50,729 nucleotides of DNA, taken from Zygnema cylindricum. Taxonomy: Eukaryota; Streptophyta; Zygnematophyceae; Zygnematales; Zygnemataceae. Made by a program: the position numbers and the translations under genes. The notes beneath the pieces were generated by a model. It was given only the letters and a program-made list of their open reading frames with translations, made no database searches and was not told where the DNA came from. The stretch is from assembly GCA_037447655.1 (NCBI GenBank), contig JBBHKE010002827.1, positions 1 to 50,729 of the forward strand, in the 5' to 3' direction. Positions 10,812-21,782 of this stretch are shown here, piece by piece (positions within the stretch are counted from its first letter, which is position 1; each line of letters begins with the position of its first letter).

Positions 10812-11201
10812 ATGTCAGAACTGGGTAGGCGTGAAATTAGATACAATAGAAACATTACAATAGTCAATACTGCAACCAATGCCTCTGAAAAGGAGATCTA
10901 TTTTAAGATACATCATGCCTCTGGGAATTATAAAAAAACGGGTTGTAAAGATACGTCGTTCTCTGGAGATGATCATAAACTTGAATGTAACAGACCTTGT
11001 AGAATTCTGATCTCAACATTTCTAACAGACTTTGTTCACAATGGCTTCTTGCTTGGTGTTCCCGCTCTACGAGGGTATAAAGAGGGTGTTACGCTCGTCT
11101 TTACACTAACAACAACTGTCCTCTCGGCACCCGAACCTGTGGAGGACACTGTTTTCAAAAACACTTTCATCACTACGTTAAACTCCAAGAAAGAATTTTA
11201 A
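10812..11201 (+). CDS. Orphan ORF, 129 aa, copy 1
   Basis: Single open frame of 129 codons with an ATG shortly after AATAAA-like DNA. The protein looks like a globular domain: alternating hydrophobic beta-like stretches (NITIVNTAT, EIYFKIHHAS, RILISTFL, GVTLVFTLTTT), three cysteines (TGCKD, LECNRPC), no signal peptide, no membrane segment, a lysine-rich end (NSKKEF). The 129-codon sequence recurs identically at 17422-17811, but the whole surrounding block is nearly identical, so that is not evidence of selection. I recognise no family. It may be a small intronless gene, an exon of a larger one, or chance. Confidence 0.4.
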   Translation: MSELGRREIRYNRNITIVNTATNASEKEIYFKIHHASGNYKKTGCKDTSFSGDDHKLECNRPCRILISTFLTDFVHNGFLLGVPALRGYKEGVTLVFTLTTTVLSAPEPVEDTVFKNTFITTLNSKKEF

Positions 11202-11244
11202 ATTTGAAGGAAACTCCAAATTGAGAGGTCATAAACTCATACCT

Positions 11245-11603
11245 CTACCCTAGAAAATGAAGTCTTTGTGTTTTTAACGCCCCAAGCAAGACAAAAAACT
11301 TAGACATTTTTAGCACAACGGTCGTTTCCTTAGACATTTTTAGCACAACGGTCGTTTCAAACAAGTGAGTAAAGAAGAAATTCAGGAGAACAGCATCGTA
11401 AGACCGAATAGATAAAAAGTTTAAACTAAAGCTACTCACAAAAGACAAAACTGAAGGACTAAACTCACTTTCAATAAGTTTGGGAGGTGTTCCACCAAGC
11501 AAGGTGATTGCTCCCATGGCTGCTTCAATTTCCTCCTGTGTCATAATGAATGCATAAAAAATAAAACAGAATTGTGAATAATAGAAAATCATGGCAGAAA
11601 ACA
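11245..11603 (-). pseudogene. Truncated 3' end of rsmG (duplicate fragment)
   Basis: Minus-strand sequence identical to the 3' part of the rsmG gene at 17855-18213. It includes the complete small exon coding for EEIEAAMGAITLLGGTPPK, with AG and GTGAGT splice signals (about 11469-11535), and a downstream doublet of a 30-base unit (CTTAGACATTTTTAGCACAA...). Copy 1 stops at 11603 and is followed directly by transposon sequence; all upstream exons, including the SAM-binding domain, are absent here. It cannot encode a methyltransferase and marks locus 1 as the derived copy. Confidence 0.8.
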
Positions 11604-11982
11604 GATTTTGACGATCGGACGGTCGCTGATCAAAGTAGCGAGATCTTAAGAAGATCACATAAAAGGCCCATAACACAACTTACGATAGGACTATCTGTCA
11701 TGTTAGCGTCTGCAATTTTGAAGGCCACACTAATTAAGGCCTCAAATTGACCAACCCGGTTGGCCGTCTTCGTTTTTTTTTTGTTTTCGGGTTTTCTTTC
11801 CCGCGGAATGTCATCCTAGGCCGTGTCAGTTCGCTAAAAAATTCGTCAGGCGGCGTGCTCTGTACTATGATCATACAATCGTACAAGAGTACACCCATAC
11901 ATTATGCCTACTCTACGCGAGTTTAGTGCCAAGTTTTGTGCGTCTACCAAAGGCCTACCATTAAAAACGCCAACTTTTGAAC
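11604..11982 (-). mobile_element. Truncated TIR transposon at the duplication junction
   Basis: Reverse-complement relative of the intron element at 7261-7558. Outer end CAACTTTTGAAC at 11971-11982 is followed by TA. AAAGGCCTACCATTAAAAACG and CCATAACACAACTTACGATA match the left part of that element, with about 245 extra bases between them. The other TIR is missing: matching stops at 11604, exactly where the rsmG-derived sequence begins. So the element was cut at the duplication breakpoint. Confidence 0.72.
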
Positions 11983-12654
11983 TATGTTTGAAGGGCTGAC
12001 GAAAGTGACTTTGACCGTACCATCACTATTTTTGTAATGAAGACGTTAAATAGGCGACAAATATTGACTTTCATGAACAAGACAGCGAGAGAAATATTGA
12101 CTTTTGTATACAAGAATGGAACACCTGTTAAACACTGTTCGACCGCGTCCAAGCTACTATAGTCAACTGGAAGTACAAGACAGATAACTGTTTGTCGTTT
12201 TGTGTTGAGAATCTGATTGAATATCGCCAATATTCGTCGCAATTCACACCAAACGAACCGGCGGAGGCCTCATTCTGACCGGAGAGCCGATATCAGACAC
12301 GGCAAATTACTGTAGCGTAGGCGTCGTACGGACCAACCAGCGTCCCCAAAGCCCAAAGGCTTTCATGTTGACCGAAGAATCAAATCCGACTCTTCTCAAC
12401 CATAAATAGCGCCAATCACGCCATTTAGAAGAGTCACAGAAGGTCAATACAGCAATACAGAGAGCCGCAGGCCAACAACTAAAATAAATCTTTGTATGAA
12501 AGATTAAGGAGAAACGAAGGCGACGTTCCCAAAGGCACCTGATGAATTGAAACGTAGACCGACGAAAGCAGGAAAGAACGAGAGAGGGAGAGGAAAAGGA
12601 AAAGTGAGGCAAGAAGGAGAAGAGAGAAAAAAAAGTGAGAGTGAATTGAAAAGC
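11983..12654 (+). promoter_or_regulatory. Upstream region of COBRA-like gene 2
   Basis: About 670 bases between the truncated transposon and the second COBRA start. It contains the 17-mer shared with gene 1 (12135-12151), a TATA-like ATAAATA at 12402-12408 and a purine-rich leader (12560-12650). An upstream in-frame ATG at 12547 would add only charged low complexity before the signal peptide, so I do not use it. Confidence 0.5.
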
Positions 12655-15312
12655 ATGGCTCGTAATCGCATTGCGGCGTTGATTGCCCTGGTCATCCTGA
12701 CGTCAGCATCGGCCGGCGGCTCCTCTCTTCCCCGGGATCCCAGCGGCCACGTGGTGGTGACGTGGGACGTGCTCTCCTGGACAACCGACGGCTACGAGGC
12801 AGAAGTACGGCTGGAGAACCGACAGGCGTACCGCACACTGTACGGATGGTACCTCGGCTTCGAGTGGACCGCCGGCGAGATGATTTCCTCTGCACTGGTA
12901 CGGCTGACGTCAGCATAGAAACCGCCCTCGCATGCAAAGCTGTGCAGAAATTCGCAATCGCGTGATGTCACGGAGAATCTGACTTGTTCGCTGACGCGCT
13001 GGCCAATGGCGATGCAGGGCGCGCAAGCCGTCTTCCAGGGCGACTGCGCCAATCGGACGGAGCCGGGAGCCGACGCGCCGCACTGGTGAGCCGCGGAGTC
13101 GAACAGGAAGTAGGACCAGAGGGGGACTGGAGAGCTGCCTTGCTACAGTACAGTACTGTACTCTGCGGCTTCTAGAGAGGCGGGAAACAGAGCTTAAAGA
13201 TTCTGAGTGGCCTCGCTGTCATCCGCACAGAGCGCTGACAGTTTGTGTTTCCACGTGGCAGCTGCTCGCCCTCCCCGGTCATGGTGGACCTTCTCTCCAC
13301 CGCCGACTCCACTCTGCAGGTGGCCAACTGCTGCCGCGACGGAGTGCTGCTCTCGGCCACGCAGGAAGGCAACGTCACGGCCGCCAGGTTCCAGGTAACG
13401 CCTGCCCCAAATGCCGCCCACCGGGGAGGGGAAGTCACGTCACTGCTTGCTGGCTGCGGCATTGTTTGAGGGAGGGGAAACACTCAACGGCTCTGTCTCA
13501 GGCAGGACTGACTGGGCGGTGTCCGTACACGTGTCCTCTTTGTGGCCACTCATTGCAGATGAGCATCATCAATGCGGCCAACAACCTCAGCGCTCTCGTA
13601 CCTCCGGCGAACTTCACGTGAGCGTCCTACTCTCTATCTCCCTCTCCCTCTTGCACAGCTTTCTAGCTTCGCTACGCCCTCCTTTACAGCTCCACCCCTC
13701 TGTCCTTCTCCCTCTGCCTGATCGCTGATTCCCCCTTTCCATTCGTCTCCAGTCTGATGGGCGACGACTACGTCTGCACAGCCCCCGCTGTCGTGAACAG
13801 CACCCTCTATACTGCCGATTCCGGGCGCCGATACACGCAGGCCTTCCGCACCTTCCAGGTGAACTGCACGTATGCGCAGGCCGCGGCGGAGCCCACCCCC
13901 GGCTGCTGCGTGTCGCTGTCGACGTTCTACAACGCCTCCGTCGCGCCGTGCGCCGCCTGCGCGTGCGCGTGCGGCAGCTTCGGCGAATCGGATTCGCTCT
14001 GCGACGTCACGTCGCCGCTCGCGTACCTCCTCCCCGCGCCCGCGGACGTAAATTCGACGTATTCCCCGTACGCTCGAGAATGTTCCGCGGACGGATGCCC
14101 GGTCAGCGTGCACTGGCACGTGCAGGTGGGTGCCTGGCGCCATTGATTGCTTATTCTACGCTTGCGCATTTGTATCAGTTTTGCTTGTTTTCCACTTTTA
14201 CCGCTCCTCGTTCGCGAGATTCGAACTATGGATGCTCCTCATTTATGCAATTCTGACCTACGAATGCCTTGTTCGCTTCTCCAGACAAACTACAAGGGCT
14301 ACTTCGAGGTTCTTCTGACCATCACCAACCGCATGCTCTTCCAAACATACGACAACTGGACGTTGACTTTGGAGCATCCCGACCTCGACAACATCACCTC
14401 CGTCGACTACTTTGGCATGACCTCCATTCTGCCGTACGGAGTCAATGATACCGCCGTATTGTACGGACTTCCGTACGTGAGTGATAGTCTGGTAGTGGCA
14501 CCGGGATACGTGCAGGCGACGCTGCTGATTGGGAAGGACGAGGCGTTCACACTGGAGAATGGATACGCGTTTCCAACGGTACGGACTTGATCTAACATCC
14601 GTACACCGTTTCTGTCTAGGAAATGTGAACTCGGCATGTTTGTGAAGCGAAGAAAGGGAGTCCGGTGTTGTATGTATTTAATTAAATTTCTCGAAAGTCG
14701 CAGAGAAATTAAACACGCACTGAACACAACGCACGAATTACTTTGTAAGACCGACACAATTTTTCGGTTTTAGAACTACACCGTGAATCGCTATAAGTGT
14801 TAATGTTTTTTTTGCCACTTAAAACATTTTTGTTATGTACACACATGTCGGATTTTGGATCTGACGGTTGCCATTGAAAGGTAACCTTCTCAGCTTCCGA
14901 TTGGCGGTCTCAAATTGAAAATTGGACAAGTGTGTACGGATAAAAGATGTTTTAAGTGGCTAAAAAATTATTAACACTAATAACGATACACGGTGTACCA
15001 TATGTCCTTACTGGAATGAATCTGCTTATAGATTTGTCTTTTCTTTCATGGAGTGTTGTATTGCATCGTGTCGATGAAGGTCATGTAAGAAACGCATATT
15101 TTGTGTCGAAGTGCAATATGCAAACAAATAACTGACATTTTGTGATTCTATGTTGTTGTGTTTCTTAGGGCGTGGTGTTCAATGGACAAACATGTGTCAT
15201 GCCGACATACTATCCGACATTGCCAAGTGGCGCATTCAGATTCGCACAACCATCTTATATTCTTATGACAATCGCAACCCTTCTCTTGTCCATTGTCTTT
15301 GTGTGGTATTAG
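12655..15312 (+). CDS. COBRA-like GPI-anchored protein, tandem copy 2
   Basis: Seven exons in the same phases as copy 1: 12655-12897, 13018-13085, 13262-13394, 13559-13617, 13753-14125, 14285-14578, 15169-15312; 437 aa. It has a signal peptide (residues 1 to about 20, four residues shorter than copy 1), CC before VDLLSTADST, CCVSLSTFYN with CAACACACG, many N-glycosylation sequons, and the same hydrophobic GPI-signal tail. Expected role: extracellular plasma-membrane protein acting in cellulose or wall organisation. Exons 1-5 differ from copy 1 at many synonymous and some replacement sites; exons 6-7 are virtually identical. The 5' exons, especially exon 5, are very GC-rich at third positions. 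Introns 1-5 are short (about 120-190 bases) and lack the copy 1 transposon. All splice sites are canonical, so this copy looks fully functional. Confidence 0.9.
14779..14995. mobile_element. Foldback TIR element in intron 6 of COBRA-like copy 2
   Basis: Same insertion as 8185-8401, with the same TA flanks, showing that it predates the copying event. Confidence 0.8.
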
Positions 15313-17421
15313 TTTCGAGCTTTTAACTATAGAGTAAATAAAAGGTAAGATCATGGTCTAGGTCCATTTGTTTATTATTAAGAGGAATCTCCAAATTTAT
15401 TCACATGTCCATATCTCGGAAACCTCGCAAGGAGTGTCATATCCACAATTTTGCAAAGGCCGGGAACATTTTTTAGATTTTTTTTTGTCGAGAAAAATTG
15501 ATAATAGTATCAATACGTTCTTACAAAAATAGACGCAGACAGGTTCTTCAAAAGAAGACAGTTAATAGTGTATTGTAGACTCTTGAACACAAAAGATAGG
15601 ATCCACTAGGTAACAAGAAGGTTTCCATTGGATCTTTGGCCTATGAAAGGCCGAGCAACAATTAAAGGTTGTTTCTGTAATTAATTAATTTTTTAACCAT
15701 TTCTTCCCGTGAAACTGTTTGTAAGATATGTTTGCGATTGTGTATCTTTCGTTCTCTACCCTGGTGATTAATTCACCAAAGGATTTCATATCAACCGGGA
15801 TTTTATGCTTGATAAGGTGCATGATTTTATGGCCTTTTACTTTTACATAAAATTAATCTAAGATATGTTTGTTTCTCAGACACGTCCGCTTCCCATCGCT
15901 ACTACCGGTTCAGTATTTAATATTTGACAATACATTTACACTTATCGTTATTGCACTAGTGGGAAACTTCAAGTGTTCAATAACTTTTGCGAAAAACTAC
16001 CCTCACACTAGCATGGAGAATAATATATAGCATAAAATCTATAACATGTGATTTATGATATATATTAGATAATGCGCGATATATAATCAAACATTCTGTT
16101 GTAATTTAAATGTAAATGCGCTTCAATTTTTATTCGTAAAACCATAAAATACCAGTGAACTTTGACCGTTTCCAGTCCTAATTCTATGCCACTTTTTATT
16201 AGTAGGATAAACATTTTTCTAAGAAATTTGTATTGGAGCTGGGATGAAACTGGCTGAAATCTGAAAGCTAAGATTCCATGGGACTGCTAGTAACTCGGAT
16301 GGGTGACGCTTACTGGAAATAATTTCCATTATGTCTTTTGCAACATGTGCTGTCAGACACCACATCAACATCATCAGTGTATTGTCAACATGACATCAGC
16401 AAGAAGTACACCGTGTATCGCTATTAGTGTTAATGTTTTTTTCGTCTCTTAAGACATATTTTCTCCGTACACACATCAGATTGTGGATCTGACAGTTGCG
16501 ATTGAAAGGTAAGATTCTCAGCTTTCGATTGGCTGTCTCCGTTTGAAAACGGGACAAGTGTGTACGGATGAAAGATGTTAAAAGTAGCGAAAAAATCACT
16601 AATAGGGATACACGGTGTACTTTTACCGCCAAATCAATTCCTTCGTCACATTGTCACGTCATTTAAACATCGAGAAAGCAAACCCTCAACAACAGTGGCA
16701 TGTCAAGCATCATCATCAGCCAAAGAGAATCAACATAATTTACATTGGTAGGCAAAACATACAATCGCATCAGACATCAGTACAGTACAAGCGCTTCACC
16801 ATGAATTGTTGTTAATGGTTTTTTTCCCACTATAATCATTTTTTCTTTCTGCACACATGTCTGATCTCTGTTAGTTAACAGCCAATCGGAAGGTAAAAAA
16901 CCTTTCCACTGTAACCATTGTATTGACAATCCGGCAAACGTGCAAGGAGAAATATGAGCTTGAGAGCCGAATAAAACATCAATCATAATAAAAATGCACG
17001 AAACCTTGGTCCAGTGCGTTGGAGCAGTATCATGAAATTGACTATATGATAGATACGACGCCTTTTAGTATTTCATAATGACATGGTGCAAAAACGCGAT
17101 ATACCACAACATTGCTATCACATTTTCTCATGTTATAACACATCTAACTATTGACCTCATAGTTTTCATGTGCAAAATAGCAAGCACAAACTATACATGT
17201 ACCATACGTTTTCCTGTAAAAAATGGACAAAACCCATACAGTATGTGACTTTCAAAAAGTTAGGCTAAATTTATGGTTGAGTTGCACATCAGAGAATTGC
17301 AAGCGCGAATTAATGTACTCTTTTCTGAGAATGGGATTTTTTTAGGCTAAGAAAAGGCATAAGATTGTCTACAATGGATTCAACAAATCCGACAAACTAA
17401 GCTTTACACACCTCGAATAAA
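15313..17421. other. Intergenic DNA after COBRA-like copy 2
   Basis: Duplicate of 8719-10811 with few substitutions. It contains a poly(A)-signal-like AATAAA, a complete TIR element at 16409-16617 and a decayed family end near 16794. No supported gene. Confidence 0.6.
16409..16617. mobile_element. TIR element, CACCGTG family, intergenic in copy 2
   Basis: Counterpart of 9815-10007, TA-flanked, and the longer version: it retains 16 bases (around AAGACATATTTTCTCC) missing from copy 1. One base of the right TIR differs (AATAGGGATAC). Confidence 0.78.
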
Positions 17422-17811
17422 ATGTCAGAACTGGGTAGGCGTGAAATTAGATACAATAGAAACATTACAATAGTCAATACTGCAACCAATGCCTCTGAAA
17501 AGGAGATCTATTTTAAGATACATCATGCCTCTGGGAATTATAAAAAAACGGGTTGTAAAGATACGTCGTTCTCTGGAGATGATCATAAACTTGAATGTAA
17601 CAGACCTTGTAGAATTCTGATCTCAACATTTCTAACAGACTTTGTTCACAATGGCTTCTTGCTTGGTGTTCCCGCTCTACGAGGGTATAAAGAGGGTGTT
17701 ACGCTCGTCTTTACACTAACAACAACTGTCCTCTCGGCACCCGAACCTGTGGAGGACACTGTTTTCAAAAACACTTTCATCACTACGTTAAACTCCAAGA
17801 AAGAATTTTAA
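17422..17811 (+). CDS. Orphan ORF, 129 aa, copy 2
   Basis: Identical to 10812-11201. It lies on the + strand between the COBRA-like gene and the convergent rsmG, about 50 bases beyond the rsmG terminal region. No recognised domain; three cysteines, beta-rich appearance, no targeting signal. Either a small intronless gene duplicated with its neighbourhood or a chance frame. Confidence 0.4.
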   Translation: MSELGRREIRYNRNITIVNTATNASEKEIYFKIHHASGNYKKTGCKDTSFSGDDHKLECNRPCRILISTFLTDFVHNGFLLGVPALRGYKEGVTLVFTLTTTVLSAPEPVEDTVFKNTFITTLNSKKEF

Positions 17812-17854
17812 ATTTGAAGGAAACTCCAAATTGAGAGGTCATAAACTCATACCT

Positions 17855-20800
17855 CTACCCTAGAAAATGAAGTCTTTGTGTTTTTAACGCCCCAAGCAAG
17901 ACAAAAAACTTAGACATTTTTAGCACAACGGTCGTTTCCTTAGACATTTTTAGCACAACGGTCGTTTCAAACAAGTGAGTAAAGAAGAAATTCAGGAGAA
18001 CAGCATCGTAAGACCGAATAGATAAAAAGTTTAAACTAAAGCTACTCACAAAAGACAAAACTGAAGGACTAAACTCACTTTCAATAAGTTTGGGAGGTGT
18101 TCCACCAAGCAAGGTGATTGCTCCCATGGCTGCTTCAATTTCCTCCTGTGTCATAATGAATGCATAAAAAATAAAACAGAATTGTGAATAATAGAAAATC
18201 ATGGCAGAAAACAACCCTTGTGTTATTTTCCAGCAAAGTACTAAGCAAAACTGTACATAAAAAAGAACCTCAAAGCACTATCACATGCCAACCCTGTCGT
18301 AACATCCACCCTGATGAACTCGGCGGTTCAATAACTATTTTTTTGTACTTTTCCTTGATGACATACACAGGATAAACAAAAATGTTGATAATTTGAACTA
18401 CGATTGAGTACTAAAAGTGTGAACAGTAGAGTACTAAGAAGAGATCGTGTTCGTACTGTGTAGGTTTTGCGCTCAAAACTTGCCCTTGAAAGCAAATTTG
18501 TTCTTATTTTGAACAAATTTTCTGTGTCGTTTTCAGAATTTTGAACTATTGGTGACAAATGATATTAAAACAGTTTAACTAGGGAAAACCGACTTATTTC
18601 AGTTCATAGGGGCAGATTTTACAGTATAATGACATTGTGTAAAAGGCAGTCCAGTTTTCCCCACACTGACATCGTTAAAATGGAAAGGAAAACAACGGAA
18701 GTGGAAGATAAACCAGCAAATACTGCAGTATGAGAGTAGAAATACAACCAAGACATTCTTACAAACAACTTGGTCTAATCCACTCACAACAATAAGAAAC
18801 ACTGTACATCAATATCTGTTGACAAAAAACCAATTTCAAGCTATTCAAAAGCACAACAATAAAATTTAAGAAAGGAAAGAACATCTGACGTATCCAAAGA
18901 ACTCACTTGCGGTTTGGGGCCTTTTGGAGCCACAAACACTCCTTTGACACAAAGCAATGGCATACAAAGTTCCGCTGCATAAGGAAATAAGAAAAACCCG
19001 CATTAGAAAACTTTAGAACCATCAATCTTCACTACAGCGTGAATCGTTTCTAAAGTTAGGAAATGTACAATTGAGGGGTTTATTCTAGTGATATTAATGA
19101 TAATCTAGGTCCAAGCAACGCGGACAACTTTGGACTGCTTACCAGCAGCACAATTAGTATTATTAACACTTTTATGTTCAAAAGCCAAGAAAAAACTGAC
19201 ATCAATTGGTGTTATTAACGCTAATAGCGATAGTATCTAGCAAATGCATCTATTTCCATGTACTCGAAATTTGACAGGGATTAATAGCTGCCCAAGACCC
19301 AGATGAAAAAGCAATAGTCCGCGACAAACTACCAGCACTTTGTTAAAAGACTCATCACAAGACTTATTAGATGGTTGTTTCGACAATTTATAAAGGTATG
19401 GTATTAACAAGAACCATAACTGACAAACCATGATGACAAAGGAATTCCGTCAAGCCACATAAAACTAAAGAAACCTCAACATAAAATACTCTCCCTAATT
19501 GGAGTTTGAACAGTAAAACCCTGTTTACCTCCCCTAAAGAATTTGAAGGTTAGCAAACAGCTCTTCAGTCATGACATTTTGTCTTTTCAAACAGTAGAAA
19601 TGTAAAACACATTTATCATGGATTATTGGATCAATCATAACAATGAAAGTCTCAACGTTTCTTACCAAGTATTCGAAGCTCAGCAACTGCTCGAGCGACA
19701 GCAACGTGACACGATTCCCTTAGAGGGCCACGGCCAGCATTCTGTCCATAACCCTCCATTGTCAGTCTTTACACCTGCCTTTATTTACATGTAGTTTCCA
19801 GAAACTGAACATCCAAGAAGCTTTTAAAAAATAACCAAAGAGAAGCAGCAATGATTGGCAGTGATGATACCTCTGCTCTATCCCATTGAACTTGCACATT
19901 GGTCAAGTCCAGACGGCCAATCACATGTTCCAAAAAGTTACAGCGTTTGCGTAGGGACTCCACCAACGTCACCTGCCATGCTGACCTCTCCGCTGCTTAC
20001 ATCAAATCCATCGTCTATTTACGCAGGAAAACACCTTCAAGCCCTTAAGATTCACAGGGATTGCCTGGCAGGCATAGAAGGCATGAGAGACATGAAGGTT
20101 TGGAGAACACTTTCGACCAGCCCACCTGGTCTTGCTATTGCCAACACAAGGCCGGGAAGGCCAGCTCCTGTGCCTACATCCACCACCTGCAAACTACTGC
20201 CAGTTGCAAGGCCAGACTCAAGGCAGGCCGCCTCAATAATGGGCAAAAGAGAAAGTGAATCTCCAATATGTCGCTCCATCACAGCTTCCCTGTTCGTAAT
20301 AGCTGTCAGGTTCATCCGCTGCAAGGAAAGTTAAACCAACAACTTCTGAGTGACAAAGGTTCAAAGAACAAGTCGCTCAATCTAACCCATAATTCAAACC
20401 TGAAATAAAATAACAGCTAAGTACCAAGGTTTGTGGAGCTCAGCATAACCTTGGGAACGAGCTAGATACGTTCGTAGTACAGCTTACTTTAACCAATCTC
20501 CCCAAATTGCTCTCACCACCTTCTCATTCCACACCACATTTAAGAGTAGAAGTCTTTCCACAAGAGTGAAAATGGGCTAAACTTATCATACTGTAAGCCA
20601 CAAGCTGACAAGAAAATCAGCGCATCACAATACACTTCTCCGTTGGAATTTCCAATTCAATGAATGGAAAGAAACGACCATAACTAGTCGTCTCATCAAC
20701 TAAGTCAATTTTAAAATGCTCTGGCTTTTAAAACTTGCAATAGAAAACCCACTAGCTAAGATGCCTGCAATACATCCAAAAGTTGATCAGACTAACATAG

Positions 20801-21717
20801 GGCACATTGAAAAAAATAGCCCCAATGTTGAAGGTCGTACAGTTTTAGGGGCAAACCATATGTAAATTTACCCATGAAACTGTACGAGTTGTACGATTTA
20901 CCCTCAAAACGAGAGGAAAAGCTTGATAATTTAATTACTATATCAGCGCTTCTTAGGGTTGTTATACCATCAGAATTTTACCATCGTCTTGAGAGTAAAT
21001 CGTACAATTCGTAAAGTTTTTTGAGGAATCGTATTGCACGGTTACCCATGAAACTGTAAGGTTCACCCTCAACATGAGGGTATATTTCTTTTCGTGTAAT
21101 TACCCTACCACTCTTAGAGTAATTACATTGAAGAAATTTGCAATCGTACAGTATTAGGGTAAACCATACATAGAATTACCTAAAAATTTGTAAGAATTGT
21201 CCAAATTACCCTCAAAACAATTGTAAATGATAGTGTAACTAGCCTAATCACTCTCCATCTAGTAGTCCGCATTCCAAAACACGCACAAAAAAAAAACAAA
21301 AATAGAATAAAAAAAAAAAATCAATAATGAAAAAACCTGATTCCAGTCCAGTAACGTGTCGACAAAAACAGCTATCTGGCCAAGTTGTTTAGGAGACAGT
21401 GCCTCCAACAATTGCTCGTTTGAAGAAAAGCTCTTTCCAGATATGGATTCTGTGTGAATTATTCCTTTCTCATATCCTCCTGGATCATCAAAAGAGATGA
21501 CTACATCATTCGCGGACGAGAAAAACTTGTCATTTTTAAATGCTTTGCCTTGGTTATGGAAAAACCTCCCTTGAAACGGTACAACCGTTGTTGAAAATTT
21601 GTACGCATTTTGTACTGTAAAGAGAGGATTGCGTAAATGAAGAGCTGAGGAACACGTGGCAATGAACTGAGAGCCGATGGTAGAGCACAGGGCTCTCGAG
21701 GACATCGCCATGTCCAC
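17855..21717 (-). CDS. rsmG: Plastid-type 16S rRNA (guanine-N7) methyltransferase RsmG/GidB
   Basis: Minus-strand exons: 21717-21337 (127 codons), 20318-20126, 19992-19871, 19753-19666, 18974-18907, 18145-18079, plus an unresolved last exon near 17870-17990. The N-terminal 60 or so residues are Ser/Thr/basic and transit-peptide-like. Then LLDWNQ joins RMNLTAIT (the conserved RsmG opening); next are the SAM loop DVGTGAGLPG, TLVESLRKRCNFLEHV, WDRAE, VAVARAVAELRIL and GVFVAPKG. The family methylates N7 of G527 (E. coli numbering) in small-subunit rRNA; in plants it acts in the plastid. Splice phases agree at every junction I place. The expected C-terminal PTP-x-YPR-x-G-P signature is not visible: the 3' end instead shows a duplicated 30-base unit coding ETTVVLKMSK twice. 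A TIR relic sits in an intron near 19030-19230. Confidence 0.82.
17900..17970 (-). repeat. 30-base tandem doublet at the rsmG 3' end
   Basis: The unit TTAGACATTTTTAGCACAAC followed by GGTCGTTTCC occurs twice in a row (and again at about 11310-11360 in the truncated copy). It is a multiple of three, so it duplicates ten codons in frame. Confidence 0.8.
19028..19235. mobile_element. Decayed TIR element in an rsmG intron
   Basis: A left end like CTACAGCGTGAATCGTTTCTA and a right end TTAACGCTAATAGCGATAGT match the CACCGTG family with several mismatches. The outermost bases are no longer complementary, so this is an old copy. Confidence 0.55.
20800..21240. repeat. Dispersed repeat in rsmG intron 1
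   Basis: Several scrambled repeats of GTACAGTTTTAGGG/GTACAGTATTAGGG, ACCCATGAAACTGTA, AATTACCCT and TACCCTCAAAA. Related words recur at about 25480-25610 after PIN1 (TACAATTCGTACGG, TTTACCCTGAAGCTGTAC). Looks like a second non-coding repeat family with degenerate internal repeats. Confidence 0.6.
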
Positions 21718-21782
21718 TCGAACCTTAACCCTACGTCTCTACCGTATAGAAGGTACCCTGTCCTGAACTTCGTATTTGTATA

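Larger units (their letters stand above)
7684..11603 (+). repeat. Near-identical duplicated block, copy 1 side
   Basis: From just before exon 6 to 11603 this DNA matches 14278-18213 almost base for base, including introns, a TIR element in intron 6, intergenic DNA, a second TIR element, the orphan ORF and the 3' part of rsmG. The offset is 6594 bases at the start and 6610 at the end, explained by a 16-base indel inside the second TIR element. Upstream of 7684 the two loci are clearly diverged. This is a segmental duplication or conversion tract. Confidence 0.9.
14278..18213 (+). repeat. Near-identical duplicated block, copy 2 side
   Basis: Counterpart of 7684-11603. On this side the sequence continues without a break into the rest of rsmG, so this is the likely ancestral or donor arrangement. 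The left boundary falls a few bases before exon 6 (CTTCTCCAG), with diverged intron 5 sequence before it. Confidence 0.9.

Noticed and set aside
17855-21717. Bacterial contamination or organelle-to-nucleus fragment as the source of rsmG
   Set aside because: The gene has at least five spliceosomal introns and a transit-like leader, so it is an established nuclear gene.
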